Shown in pieces: positions 9,521 through 17,526 of a stretch of 64,000 bases of DNA. A program made the translations under genes and the position numbers. Positions within the stretch are counted from its first letter, which is position 1. Every line of letters begins with the position of its first letter. The stretch lies in assembly GCF_001647675.1 (NCBI RefSeq), contig NZ_CP015594.1:1178001-1242000 (forward strand), written 5' to 3'. The notes beneath the pieces were generated by a model that was not told where the DNA came from, did no database searches, and was given only the letters and a program-made list of their open reading frames with translations. This DNA comes from Acinetobacter sp. NCu2D-2 (lineage in GTDB: Bacteria > Pseudomonadota > Gammaproteobacteria > Pseudomonadales > Moraxellaceae).

Positions 9521-9994
9521 ATGGATAAGACTAAAATCGCGCAAGATGATCATCAAAATTCAAATGAAAAAACGGTTAAAACCAAGACGAGATCTGCATC
9601 TGATCGTAAGTCGGTACTCGATTTTAGAAAATACACCAAACAAATTTGGTTGGCCGGATTAGGGGCTTTTTCTCGTGCAGAGGAAGAAGGCAATAAACTG
9701 TTTGACTCATTGGTCAAGGTTGGCGAAGAGCTAGAATCTAAAACCACAGAAATTGCTGACCAAACTGTCGAAAAAGTCTCAGAAAAAGCCAAAGAATCTG
9801 TCACTGATACCAAAGATAAGGTTGAAAAACTGATTGATAACTCTGTTCATCATTCTTTGAATCGGATAGGATTAGTCACGTTGAAGGACGTACAACATTT
9901 AGAAAGACTCATCCTTCAACTGCACAGTAAAATCGATTTGTTGACTGCTGAGCAGGAAAAGCTAAAGGCAGAATTGTCGAAAAAAAACCAATAA
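9521..9994 (+). CDS. Phasin-like, granule-associated family protein
   Basis: This 157-aa protein resembles the PhaI/PhaF phasin family that coats polyhydroxyalkanoate granules. The central motif KYTKQIWLAGLGAFSRAEEEG (about residues 38-58) is characteristic, followed by a long amphipathic helix with AKESVTDTKDKVEK-type repeats and a C-terminal coiled coil. ATG 9521 is chosen over an in-frame GTG at 9515 because the GGAG site at 9509-9512 is correctly spaced only for the ATG. No PHA synthase is in this window, so the granule role is from family knowledge only. Confidence 0.8.
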   Translation: MDKTKIAQDDHQNSNEKTVKTKTRSASDRKSVLDFRKYTKQIWLAGLGAFSRAEEEGNKLFDSLVKVGEELESKTTEIADQTVEKVSEKAKESVTDTKDKVEKLIDNSVHHSLNRIGLVTLKDVQHLERLILQLHSKIDLLTAEQEKLKAELSKKNQ

Positions 9995-10061
9995 AAATGA
10001 CTTTATTCATTATTCATTGTTTTTTTCGCATATTTTTTGAATAAAAAGAGGTTCAAGAGTA

Positions 10062-10091
10062 TTGCGTTTAGACCTAAAGCATTGCTATAAA
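10062..10091 (+). promoter_or_regulatory. Possible hupB promoter
   Basis: TTGCGT (10062-10067) and TATAAA (10086-10091) are separated by 18 bp and lie about 70 bp before the HU start codon. No operator is recognisable. Confidence 0.35.
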
Positions 10092-10158
10092 GTCGATATG
10101 GCAATTTATACAAATTTCTTGGATCTTAAATAAACGAAATTAAGAGGACGTAATTTTC

Positions 10159-10431
10159 ATGAATAAATCAGAATTAATTGATGCAATTGCAGAGAAAGGG
10201 GGATTATCTAAGGCTGACGCAGGTAAAGCTTTAGATGCTACAATTGCTTCTGTTACTGAAGCGCTAAAAAATGGCGACACAGTTACTTTAGTTGGTTTTG
10301 GTACTTTCGGCGTTAAAGAACGTGCTGCACGTACTGGCCGTAACCCACAAACTGGTGCAACGCTTGAAATTAAAGCAAGCAAAGTACCAAGCTTCAAAGC
10401 AGGTAAAGGCTTGAAAGACGCTGTTGCATAA
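10159..10431 (+). CDS. hupB: DNA-binding protein HU-beta
   Basis: This 90-aa histone-like protein binds and bends DNA as a dimer to compact the nucleoid. It begins [22 protein letters not shown] and carries the arm signature [21 protein letters not shown], with the intercalating Pro near residue 63. It starts at ATG 10159 behind AGAGGACG. It lies immediately upstream of ppiD with its own strong terminator, an arrangement also found in other gammaproteobacteria. Confidence 0.96.
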   Translation: MNKSELIDAIAEKGGLSKADAGKALDATIASVTEALKNGDTVTLVGFGTFGVKERAARTGRNPQTGATLEIKASKVPSFKAGKGLKDAVA

Positions 10432-10446
10432 GTCTATTCAGCGATG

Positions 10447-10476
10447 AAACGCGCCAATCTTGGCGCGTTTTTTATT
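10447..10476 (+). terminator. Terminator after hupB
   Basis: A perfect 10-bp stem AAACGCGCCA/TGGCGCGTTT (10447-10456 with 10461-10470) with an ATCT loop is followed by TTTTATT. Confidence 0.9.
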
Positions 10477-10561
10477 GAATAAACAAATTGAACCGATGAA
10501 CGCATTCATTCATAGCGCATTTTCGGGTAAAATTCCACGCAATTAAAATATTGGAATACTT

Positions 10562-12427
10562 ATGGAATCTTTTCGTAAAGTTATTAAGGGATGGTTGGGC
10601 AAGGTCTTGCTCGTTCTGTTTTTGACCCCTTTAGCGCTTGTAGGTATTGAAGGATATTTTAGCGGGGGCAGTAAAGACAGCGTTAAATCTGTGAACGGTA
10701 CTGACATCTCTGAAAAAGAATTAGAGTCATTAACGAAAACATTCAAACAACAATACCTTGCTTATGCCAATAGTGATGAAACTTTATTAAATCAAAGTTT
10801 TATTGATCAAAAAGCAATGGATACTTTGGTTGCACGTACTTTGTTATTGCAACAAGCTGAAAAATTAGGCATTAGCTTGAGCGATCAGCAAATTGCCCAA
10901 ATGATTTCACAGCAACCTTCATTCCAGCAAGATGGTAAATTTTCTGACGCACTCTTTGAAAACTACTTAAAGTCTGTAGGTATGACCAACCGTGCATTGG
11001 TTGAAAGTTTACGTAAAGACCATGCATTGAAAATGCTATCAACGACTTTTACCGATTATCCATTGGTGAGTACGATTGATATTGCTCAAATTGCAAATTT
11101 ACAAACTGAGCAACGTCATATTCATATTGCGAGCGTCAATCTCGAAAGTTACAAGAAAAATGTCAAAGTCAGTGAAGCAGAAATTGCCGCTTATTATGAA
11201 AAGCATAAAACTGCATTTAAACAACCAACAAGCGTTGATGTAGATTATGTGGTTGTGAAACCAACTGATATTCCAGCACAAACAGCACAAGCGACTGATG
11301 CTGAATTACAAGAAGCTTATCAATCATTTGTTGCTGAGCAAAAGAAATCAGTCAAGCCACAAGTGAAGCATATTCTGATTACTACAGATAATCGTGATGA
11401 TGCTGCAGCTAAAAAGTTAGCGACTGAAGTTGCTGCAAAAATTAAAGCAGGCACGACTTTCGCTCAAGCTGCTGCTCAGTATTCTGAAGATACAGAATCT
11501 AAAGCGAAGGGTGGTGTATTGGCTGCCTATGAAGCGGGTGTATTTGGTACAGCGTTTGATAGTGCGGTAAATGCATTACAGTCTGGTCAAGTTTCAGCGC
11601 CGATTAAAACTGAATACGGTTATCATTTAATTGAAACCAATGCGCCAGCGGTAAAAGTTCCTTCGTTTGAAGCTGAGAAAGCACGTTTAACTGAACAAGT
11701 ACTTGCAGCGAAGAAAGCCAATGTTTTCTCTGATACTGTGAATAGCTTAAACGACATGGTGGTTGGTAGTGATTCACTTGATGTTGTCGTACAAGAGTTG
11801 AAAACTGTTCGCGTACAAACTGCAAAAGGCGTAACACTTTCTACTCAAGATGAATTGTTAAGCGATCCAGCATTGAAAGTGAAACTGTTCAATGATGATG
11901 TGAAGAATGGTGATCGTAATGCATCTTCAAGCATTCAGTTGAAAAATGGTGATGTGGCTTGGGTAAAAGTACGTAATTACCATGCAGCAGGTGAACAAAC
12001 TCTTGCTGAGGCAAAAGCCAAAGTTAAAGCGAAATTGATTGAAGAAAAAGTATTTAATGCGGCGAAAGCAAACATTCAAAATACATTGAATGAATTTAAA
12101 ACTAAGCCTACAAGTGCTGTAAATAAAGGTCAATTGAACTTTACCGATGCCGGTCTATTTACACGTGCAGATGGTTTACTTAAACGTGATGTTCAACGTG
12201 CTGCATTTAGTGTGAAAACACCAGCAGCAGGTCACTGGTCAGCTACAACAGCATTATTGCCAAATGAATTGGTTGTTGTTGCAGTGTCTGAAGTGAAGAA
12301 AAATCCAGCGTCTGTATTGAGTGCTGAACAACGTGCTGAATTGTTGAAATTGTATCAACAGTTACGTGGTCAACAAGAATTTGAAGATTACACACGTTAT
12401 TTAAAAGCACACGCAAAGATTAAGTAA
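10562..12427 (+). CDS. ppiD: Periplasmic folding chaperone / peptidyl-prolyl isomerase PpiD
   Basis: This 621-aa inner-membrane-anchored chaperone sits at the Sec exit and helps newly exported proteins fold. It has an N-terminal cytoplasmic tail and one membrane helix (about residues 14-32, VLLVLFLTPLALVGIEGYF), a SurA-like N domain (about 35-200), and a parvulin domain (about 268-365) with HILI, YSEDTESKAKGG and TEYGYHLIE. A long C-terminal periplasmic region follows. Length matches E. coli PpiD. It is transcribed after hupB and ends at a strong hairpin. Confidence 0.94.
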   Translation: MESFRKVIKGWLGKVLLVLFLTPLALVGIEGYFSGGSKDSVKSVNGTDISEKELESLTKTFKQQYLAYANSDETLLNQSFIDQKAMDTLVARTLLLQQAEKLGISLSDQQIAQMISQQPSFQQDGKFSDALFENYLKSVGMTNRALVESLRKDHALKMLSTTFTDYPLVSTIDIAQIANLQTEQRHIHIASVNLESYKKNVKVSEAEIAAYYEKHKTAFKQPTSVDVDYVVVKPTDIPAQTAQATDAELQEAYQSFVAEQKKSVKPQVKHILITTDNRDDAAAKKLATEVAAKIKAGTTFAQAAAQYSEDTESKAKGGVLAAYEAGVFGTAFDSAVNALQSGQVSAPIKTEYGYHLIETNAPAVKVPSFEAEKARLTEQVLAAKKANVFSDTVNSLNDMVVGSDSLDVVVQELKTVRVQTAKGVTLSTQDELLSDPALKVKLFNDDVKNGDRNASSSIQLKNGDVAWVKVRNYHAAGEQTLAEAKAKVKAKLIEEKVFNAAKANIQNTLNEFKTKPTSAVNKGQLNFTDAGLFTRADGLLKRDVQRAAFSVKTPAAGHWSATTALLPNELVVVAVSEVKKNPASVLSAEQRAELLKLYQQLRGQQEFEDYTRYLKAHAKIK

Positions 12428-12440
12428 AGCTGTTTGCATA

Positions 12441-12468
12441 AAAAACCAGCCTAAGGGCTGGTTTTTTT
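12441..12468 (+). terminator. Terminator after ppiD
   Basis: The stem AAAAACCAGCC/GGCTGGTTTTT with a short AAG-type loop continues into a T-run. It also separates ppiD from the convergent DUF2797 gene. Confidence 0.88.
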
Positions 12469-12515
12469 GTCTTAAGATAAATATAAAAGCGATATAAATA
12501 TAGAGAGAACTTAAA

Positions 12516-13388
12516 TTACTCTGCACGAATTTTTAGTTCATAGCCAGTATATTTACGAATATTGATGACACCCGTATCTAGAATTAAATACTGACCTTTA
12601 ATGCCTTGTAGTTTACCTCGAATAATTGGGGTTTTATCAAGGTTATGCGATTTGATTTTTTCAGGATATTGTTCAACAGGATAGATGAACTCACGTGGCA
12701 ATTCTTTTTCCAGAATCTCTACATTTTCATTAAAGTCAAAATTCATGCTGAACTCATCACGAATCTGCTGAATTTGAGGTGAAAATTCTTCCAAAAGATT
12801 ATCTCGGATTTCGAGTAAATTAATAGGCTCAGCTTCGCCTTTTAAGAGTTTACGCCAGTCAGTTTTATCTGCGACTTGCGTACCAAACATGGTTTCAAGC
12901 TGACCTGATAAACGTCGAGAGCCGACTTGCATGATCGGTAAGGCTTGCGTTGCACCTTGATCGAGCCAACGCGTTGGCATTTGACCGAAACGTGTTATCC
13001 CTACTTTTAAAGCACTTGAGTTAGCTAGATAAACAATATGTGGTTGGAAGCAGACTTCTTGGGCAAAACTTTCTTCACGACATGTGCCTAAATGATAGTG
13101 GCAGGTCTCTGGCTTCATAATACACATATCACATGAAGCTTTGGTTTTAAAACATTTGAAACAATGTCCTTGCGAGAAGGACTTATTAGTTTTATTTCCA
13201 CATGAAACACAGATAATTTTACCTGTCCATTCAATTTCAATTTCTTGACCTAAACTAAAAGGCAGATCAATTTGTGAACGGTCTAAGATAAATTTATACT
13301 CAACATTTGCCTGTTGTACGTGTTGATCAGTTACACTTAGGTTGATTAAACCAGCGTGCATTTTATGGCAAATGCCCTGAAGTTCCAT
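12516..13388 (-). CDS. DUF2797 family protein with zinc-binding cysteine cluster
   Basis: This 290-aa protein matches the DUF2797 family in layout. A cysteine-rich region (about residues 58-110) holds CVSCGNKT, CFKCF, CDMC, a C-H pair and CREE, and probably binds one or more zinc ions. A later segment, HIVYLANSSALKVGITRFGQ, resembles the GIY-YIG-like core seen in this family. Biochemical function is unknown. It is divergent from the 13424 gene, with a spacing of about 35 bp, so the promoters must overlap. Confidence 0.85.
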   Translation of the reverse strand: MELQGICHKMHAGLINLSVTDQHVQQANVEYKFILDRSQIDLPFSLGQEIEIEWTGKIICVSCGNKTNKSFSQGHCFKCFKTKASCDMCIMKPETCHYHLGTCREESFAQEVCFQPHIVYLANSSALKVGITRFGQMPTRWLDQGATQALPIMQVGSRRLSGQLETMFGTQVADKTDWRKLLKGEAEPINLLEIRDNLLEEFSPQIQQIRDEFSMNFDFNENVEILEKELPREFIYPVEQYPEKIKSHNLDKTPIIRGKLQGIKGQYLILDTGVINIRKYTGYELKIRAE

Positions 13389-13423
13389 AAAAATTTCTCA
13401 CTTAAAACATAAGGATGCAGTTA

Positions 13424-13894
13424 ATGGCTGAACAGAATGTCATAACTTCTATGCTAGACGATTTTGCAAAGGAGCAGCCAATCCATACTGCGATTTGTAT
13501 TGGGCAGGACTTGAGCCTCATACCATCAAATCAGTCCATTCAATGGCACTATTTTAACGTATCTGAGTTTTTAAATCTGCCTTTTCAGCAACGTTATGAT
13601 ATGGCGATGGTTTTGTTAGATACTCAAGAGATGCAAACGCTGAGTGCACAGCAAGTGAGTCAAATTTTAGTAAAATTACGTGATTTGTTTGCCAAGCGCT
13701 TATTGGTCGTCAGTCGATTACAAGATGAAAAATTATTGCGCTCATTGGGATTGACTCAATTAATTGATAAAACCACCCATGATGCCGACTTTGCTTTGTG
13801 GCAGTTTAATATTTTGACTTATAAACATGTGCCGGACTGGTTTAACTCGAAATTCTGGGCGAATCCGGAAAATTGGGATAAGTTCCGCTGGTAA
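13424..13894 (+). CDS. DUF6231-like conserved hypothetical protein
   Basis: This 156-aa soluble protein is conserved in Acinetobacter and resembles DUF6231. The fold looks like a truncated methyltransferase-like Rossmann unit (YDMAMVLLDTQEM, then RLLVVSRL), without a clear cofactor motif. The Trp-rich C-terminus reads WFNSKFWANPENWDKFRW. ATG 13424 is preferred over the in-frame ATG at 13415 because AAGGA at 13411-13415 is well spaced for it. No function is known. Confidence 0.75.
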   Translation: MAEQNVITSMLDDFAKEQPIHTAICIGQDLSLIPSNQSIQWHYFNVSEFLNLPFQQRYDMAMVLLDTQEMQTLSAQQVSQILVKLRDLFAKRLLVVSRLQDEKLLRSLGLTQLIDKTTHDADFALWQFNILTYKHVPDWFNSKFWANPENWDKFRW

Positions 13895-14007
13895 GCGTCT
13901 ACAGGAGTTGTCCATACATTGGGTACTTTGCAAAATAGTAACAATTTCATCATCGATCGTCCTTAAGTACACCGTATGCTATAAATAAATAGCAGTGGAA
14001 TAACAAC

Positions 14008-14631
14008 ATGACAAATTTAAGTAATATTGTTGAAATTTTGGCGAAACAGGCATTGGGTCAGCAAAATCAACAATCTTCAAACCAAGGCGGTTTAGGTGGT
14101 ATTTTAGGTTCTGTATTAGGTCAGCTTGGTGGAAATACAGGACAAAGTCAGAATCAATCATCACAAGGTGGATTGGGCGGCATCCTCGGTTCTGTATTAG
14201 GTCAATTGGGTGGTCAAACAGCGACAAATAGCTCATCTACACGAGGTGGTTCTACTGGTACAACGCTTCTTATTGCAGTATTACCGATTGTATTGGCTTG
14301 GATTCAAAAACAAGGTGGCATTCAAGGTGCTTTGGATAAACTCAAAGGGCAAGGCTTAACTAGTCAAGTGGAAGATTGGGTATCAACAGGACCTGGTGAG
14401 AATGCACCAATTCCAACCCAACAAGTTCAGCACTTATTTGACGATCAAGACATTGAACAGGTTGCCTCACAAGCGCAAGCACCAAAGCAAGATGTTTATC
14501 AAGCGATTACACAGGTTCTGCCGCAAATTATTGATTCTTTGACGCCAAAAGGTGAGCAAACAGATAAACAAGAAGCCAATGATGATATTCAAAATGTGTT
14601 GAATATGGTCTCAGGTTTTTTAAAAAGATAA
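14008..14631 (+). CDS. YidB/DUF937-like protein with internal Gly-rich duplication
   Basis: This 207-aa protein has a low-complexity N-terminal half in which a 17-residue unit QGGLGGILGSVLGQLGG occurs twice, 27 residues apart. A hydrophobic segment (TTLLIAVLPIVLAWIQKQG, about 90-108) and a C-terminal helical half with a DUF937/YidB-type pattern (EDWVSTGPGENAPIPTQQV) follow. The family is often annotated as of unknown function. The two repeat copies are diverged at the DNA level but nearly identical in protein, so the duplication is old and maintained. Confidence 0.85.
   Translation: MTNLSNIVEILAKQALGQQNQQSSNQGGLGGILGSVLGQLGGNTGQSQNQSSQGGLGGILGSVLGQLGGQTATNSSSTRGGSTGTTLLIAVLPIVLAWIQKQGGIQGALDKLKGQGLTSQVEDWVSTGPGENAPIPTQQVQHLFDDQDIEQVASQAQAPKQDVYQAITQVLPQIIDSLTPKGEQTDKQEANDDIQNVLNMVSGFLKR
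14083..14213 (+). repeat. Two 50-bp in-frame repeats inside the DUF937 gene
   Basis: Copies at 14083-14132 and 14164-14213 (period 81 bp) encode the same Gly/Leu-rich motif. Differences are largely synonymous (for example TTAGGT versus TTGGGC), which points to an old duplication under protein-level constraint. Confidence 0.8.
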
Positions 14632-14662
14632 GCTATTTATAAAAGTAGATAGATAAAAATAT

Positions 14663-14688
14663 AAGCCTAGTGAAAACTGGGCTTTTTT
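14663..14688 (+). terminator. Terminator after the DUF937 gene
   Basis: The stem AAGCCTAG/CTGGGCTT (one T-G wobble) with a 6-base loop continues into TTTT. It lies between two convergent genes. Confidence 0.7.
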
Positions 14689-14692
14689 AATG

Positions 14693-15310
14693 TTATTTGT
14701 CTAAGCCGAAAAGTCGATTCGATTTGCTGATTTTCTTGGCGACATAATGAGACTTACGTAAACGCACCAGAATAATCTGCGATTGAAATTCAAGTTCACC
14801 AAATTCAGGTTCGACTTGAACATAATGCAATTGTCCAAATTCATCACGAACCCGTGCCTGGGCAGAAAATCCTGGACGTGCATTACCACTCGAGATGGTC
14901 GCTAGACGACCTAAAAGATGTGAATGTTTCTTTTTAAATTTAGGTGGAATAACTTGATCCAGACAATGGATCATAAATACGGTAAAGAATAGCGCGATGA
15001 TGAGTGCAGGAACAATCAGGTAATATGCGGGCAAAAATTCTCGGTCTTGCGCGTAAACCATGAGTTGTAAAACATAGCCTGCAAAACTGAAGTTCATTAA
15101 TAAAAAAAACACAATTAAGGTTTTTGAAAATTTCACATTAAATAATGCAACATGATCAAAACGATAAGGTGAAACTTTTTGAATAATACGACTCGGACGT
15201 AGATTAAAATAAAAACCTAATGTTTCGAGTAAGCCAAGCAACAATACGGCGAATAAACTTAAATGAAATGGCATCAAGTTATAGTCAAGTAAAAATGCTG
15301 GCATACTCAA
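14693..15310 (-). CDS. YqiJ-like inner-membrane protein with OB-fold domain
   Basis: This 205-aa protein has three or four predicted membrane helices (about residues 15-33, 60-80 and 90-115) and a soluble C-terminal domain (about 125-190) with the beta-strand pattern of the YqiJ/NfeD-like OB fold. E. coli YqiJ partners the flotillin YqiK, but no flotillin gene is present here. The assignment is by architecture and moderate motif similarity. It lies 11 bp after the Rieske gene and is probably co-transcribed with it. Confidence 0.65.
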   Translation of the reverse strand: MSMPAFLLDYNLMPFHLSLFAVLLLGLLETLGFYFNLRPSRIIQKVSPYRFDHVALFNVKFSKTLIVFFLLMNFSFAGYVLQLMVYAQDREFLPAYYLIVPALIIALFFTVFMIHCLDQVIPPKFKKKHSHLLGRLATISSGNARPGFSAQARVRDEFGQLHYVQVEPEFGELEFQSQIILVRLRKSHYVAKKISKSNRLFGLDK

Positions 15311-15321
15311 AACCTATGTGA

Positions 15322-15645
15322 TTATTCTGACAGGTAAATTCCACCATCGGAATGCACTTCAATATTCACTTTTTCAAGCGCTTGTCCTTGGCAAGGACCA
15401 GAAATACATTCACCACTTTCTACCATGAACAATGCACCATGGGTTGAACACTCAATGTATTCTTGATCGCGGTCTAAAAATTGATTCTCAAGAAACTCGA
15501 GTTCAACTTGTAAGTGTGGGCAAATATTCTGATACGCATAGAAGCTGCCATCACGCTGAGTGATAAAAATGATCTCACCCTCAGGTGTTTCGAATGATCG
15601 TGCTTCGCGCTCAGGAATATCTTCCGTCATGCAAATCTTAAACAT
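15322..15645 (-). CDS. Rieske [2Fe-2S] domain protein
   Basis: This 107-aa stand-alone Rieske ferredoxin carries the two ligand pairs: Cys-Pro-His (NICPHLQ) and Cys-x2-His (CSTHGALF). The tail after SGECISGPCQGQAL is typical of small Rieske proteins that donate electrons to oxygenases or of unknown partners. I start it at ATG 15645 (MFKICMTEDIP), which has AAGGA about 9 bases upstream and forms a TAATG overlap with the kinase stop. An earlier ATG at 15654 is too close to that ribosome site. Confidence 0.85.
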   Translation of the reverse strand: MFKICMTEDIPEREARSFETPEGEIIFITQRDGSFYAYQNICPHLQVELEFLENQFLDRDQEYIECSTHGALFMVESGECISGPCQGQALEKVNIEVHSDGGIYLSE

Positions 15646-16649
15646 TAAGCACATTCCTTTTGAAAATCTTCAAGTAAAGCAGCATAGTCACGAATCGCTA
15701 AGCGCGGACCATACTGAGAAACCACTTGGCTAGAAATTAAAATGGCAAGTTCAGCGGCAGTCGTAAAGCCTAAATTTGCATTTAAGGCATATAAGAACGC
15801 ACCTGCAAATGCATCACCCGCACCATTAGTATCTACAGCGATAACCGCACGACCCGGAACTTTAAAAGTTTCTGAAGGGGTAGAAATCAGCGCGCCACTT
15901 GAAGAAAGCGTAATCACCACATGCTGGCTTAATGTTTTTAATTTTGCTAATGCTGAATCAATGTCTTGAGTTTGTGTATACATCAAAGCTTCTTGTTCAT
16001 TACAGAACAACAGGTCCACACCGTCAGCAATCATTTCATCTAAACCAGTACGGGCATATTGCACCATGGCAGGGTCAGAAAGCGTAAGTGCGATTTTTAC
16101 ATGATTGGATTTAGCAATTTCACGCGCTTGTTTAACTGCTAAACGTGCTGAATCTGAAGTCGATAAGTAGCCTTCAATATATAACCATTGTGCAGTTTTG
16201 AGTGGTTCAAAATCAATTTGCTGTTCGGTCAGTTCTGCCGTAATACCCAAATAGGTATGCATAGTACGTTCAGAATCATCGCTGACCAAAACCATACATG
16301 TACCTGTGGTACCTTCACTGATCGATTTTTTTGTGGTTTGAATATGAGCTTCGTTTAAACCATCTAAATACACTTGACCTAAATCGTCATTACCGACACG
16401 ACACGCATAAAATGCTGAACCACCTAGAGCTGCAAATGCAACGGTTGTATTGGCTGCAGAACCACCTGATGCCTGACCTTTATAAATTTGGCTTTCTTGA
16501 AGTGCATTAAATAATGCTGCTTGTGTTTCGCCATCGCAAAGTTGCATCGTACCTTTTTGCAGTTTTTGTGCAGTTAAAAAGTCGTCAGTCACTTTAAATT
16601 CTTGGTCAATTAGTGCATTACCAATTGCAAAAAGATCAACATTTGCCAT
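15645..16649 (-). CDS. PfkB-family sugar/nucleoside kinase (adenosine kinase-like)
   Basis: This 334-aa cytoplasmic ribokinase-fold protein transfers phosphate from ATP to a sugar or nucleoside hydroxyl. Visible motifs are the substrate-side SGGSAANTTVAFAALGG (about residues 60-76) and the C-terminal DTNGAGDAFAGAFLYAL anion-hole/catalytic-Asp motif (about 272-288). It is usually annotated as adenosine kinase in Acinetobacter, but substrate is not decided by sequence alone. Its stop overlaps the Rieske start by one base, suggesting translational coupling. Confidence 0.88.
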   Translation of the reverse strand: MANVDLFAIGNALIDQEFKVTDDFLTAQKLQKGTMQLCDGETQAALFNALQESQIYKGQASGGSAANTTVAFAALGGSAFYACRVGNDDLGQVYLDGLNEAHIQTTKKSISEGTTGTCMVLVSDDSERTMHTYLGITAELTEQQIDFEPLKTAQWLYIEGYLSTSDSARLAVKQAREIAKSNHVKIALTLSDPAMVQYARTGLDEMIADGVDLLFCNEQEALMYTQTQDIDSALAKLKTLSQHVVITLSSSGALISTPSETFKVPGRAVIAVDTNGAGDAFAGAFLYALNANLGFTTAAELAILISSQVVSQYGPRLAIRDYAALLEDFQKECA

Positions 16650-16905
16650 GTCTTACATCACATCAAAAGAACGGAAGGTTTTAGTGTACACCAATGTTTT
16701 CTTTAGCTGTAGCATGCTGAAACGTTTTCAAAAAAAAATCAAAAAAGCATCGAATATTTCATGATGTTAAATTAGTGTAATTTTCATGTAAATGTGAAAT
16801 TTATATGCGGTTGCCATTGCGTTAGTAGGCTTTTTTTATTTATAAGTAATGTACGGTTTTAAATAAAAAATCGTGTTCACTCAAAATTGATTTAGTAGTG
16901 TGTAT

Positions 16906-17355
16906 ATGGATATTAAGATTGTAAAGGCTGAACAACTCCCTGAACAAATGCAAACACTGGCAAAACAGGCACGTAAAGAGGGCTTTGATTTGCTGGATAA
17001 ATTAATCGAGGAATATCAAACTGGTAAAAATAGTTTTAGTCGTGACAATGAATATCTCGCATTGGTTTATGATGGTGATAAATTAATTGCCTGTGGTGGC
17101 TTAAATCAACAATGGGGTGATCAGGAGATTGAGGCGCGTATTGGTCGTGTACGTCGTTGTTATGTTCATCCTAAATATCGTCAACATGGTATAGGTCGTC
17201 AATTGCTGGCATTTTTAGAAAAATTAGCGCGACCACACTATGCAGCGCTTTGTTTGCAAACCGATACTAAAAATGCCGCAAGTTTTTATCAAAAGCTGAA
17301 TTACGTTTTTGTGGAAAGTCATCCAAATTATAATTATTTCAAATACCTAGTTTAA
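16906..17355 (+). CDS. GNAT family N-acetyltransferase
   Basis: This 149-aa protein has the GNAT fold. The acetyl-CoA binding motif A reads RRCYVHPKYRQHGIGRQLLAFLEKLA (given in full family order: V-x-P-x-x-R-x-x-G-I-G), and motif B lies around AASFYQKLNYVFVE. The substrate is unknown. ATG 16906 is used in preference to an in-frame GTG two codons earlier; neither has a strong ribosome site. The roughly 250 bp upstream is AT-rich and contains no recognisable gene. Confidence 0.85.
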   Translation: MDIKIVKAEQLPEQMQTLAKQARKEGFDLLDKLIEEYQTGKNSFSRDNEYLALVYDGDKLIACGGLNQQWGDQEIEARIGRVRRCYVHPKYRQHGIGRQLLAFLEKLARPHYAALCLQTDTKNAASFYQKLNYVFVESHPNYNYFKYLV

Positions 17356-17526
17356 TTTTTAGCTTTATTTTTTCCTTTTATATTGTTGCATAAAGCGCGA
17401 TGATTTTGACAAGGAATCATCGAGCTTACTTAATTTGACTAAAATGATCGGTTTTCAACGTGAATATTCCGAATAACTAAAGCTATAATGTTCTCAGTTA
17501 ATCATAAATGAAAATTAGGAGATCGC

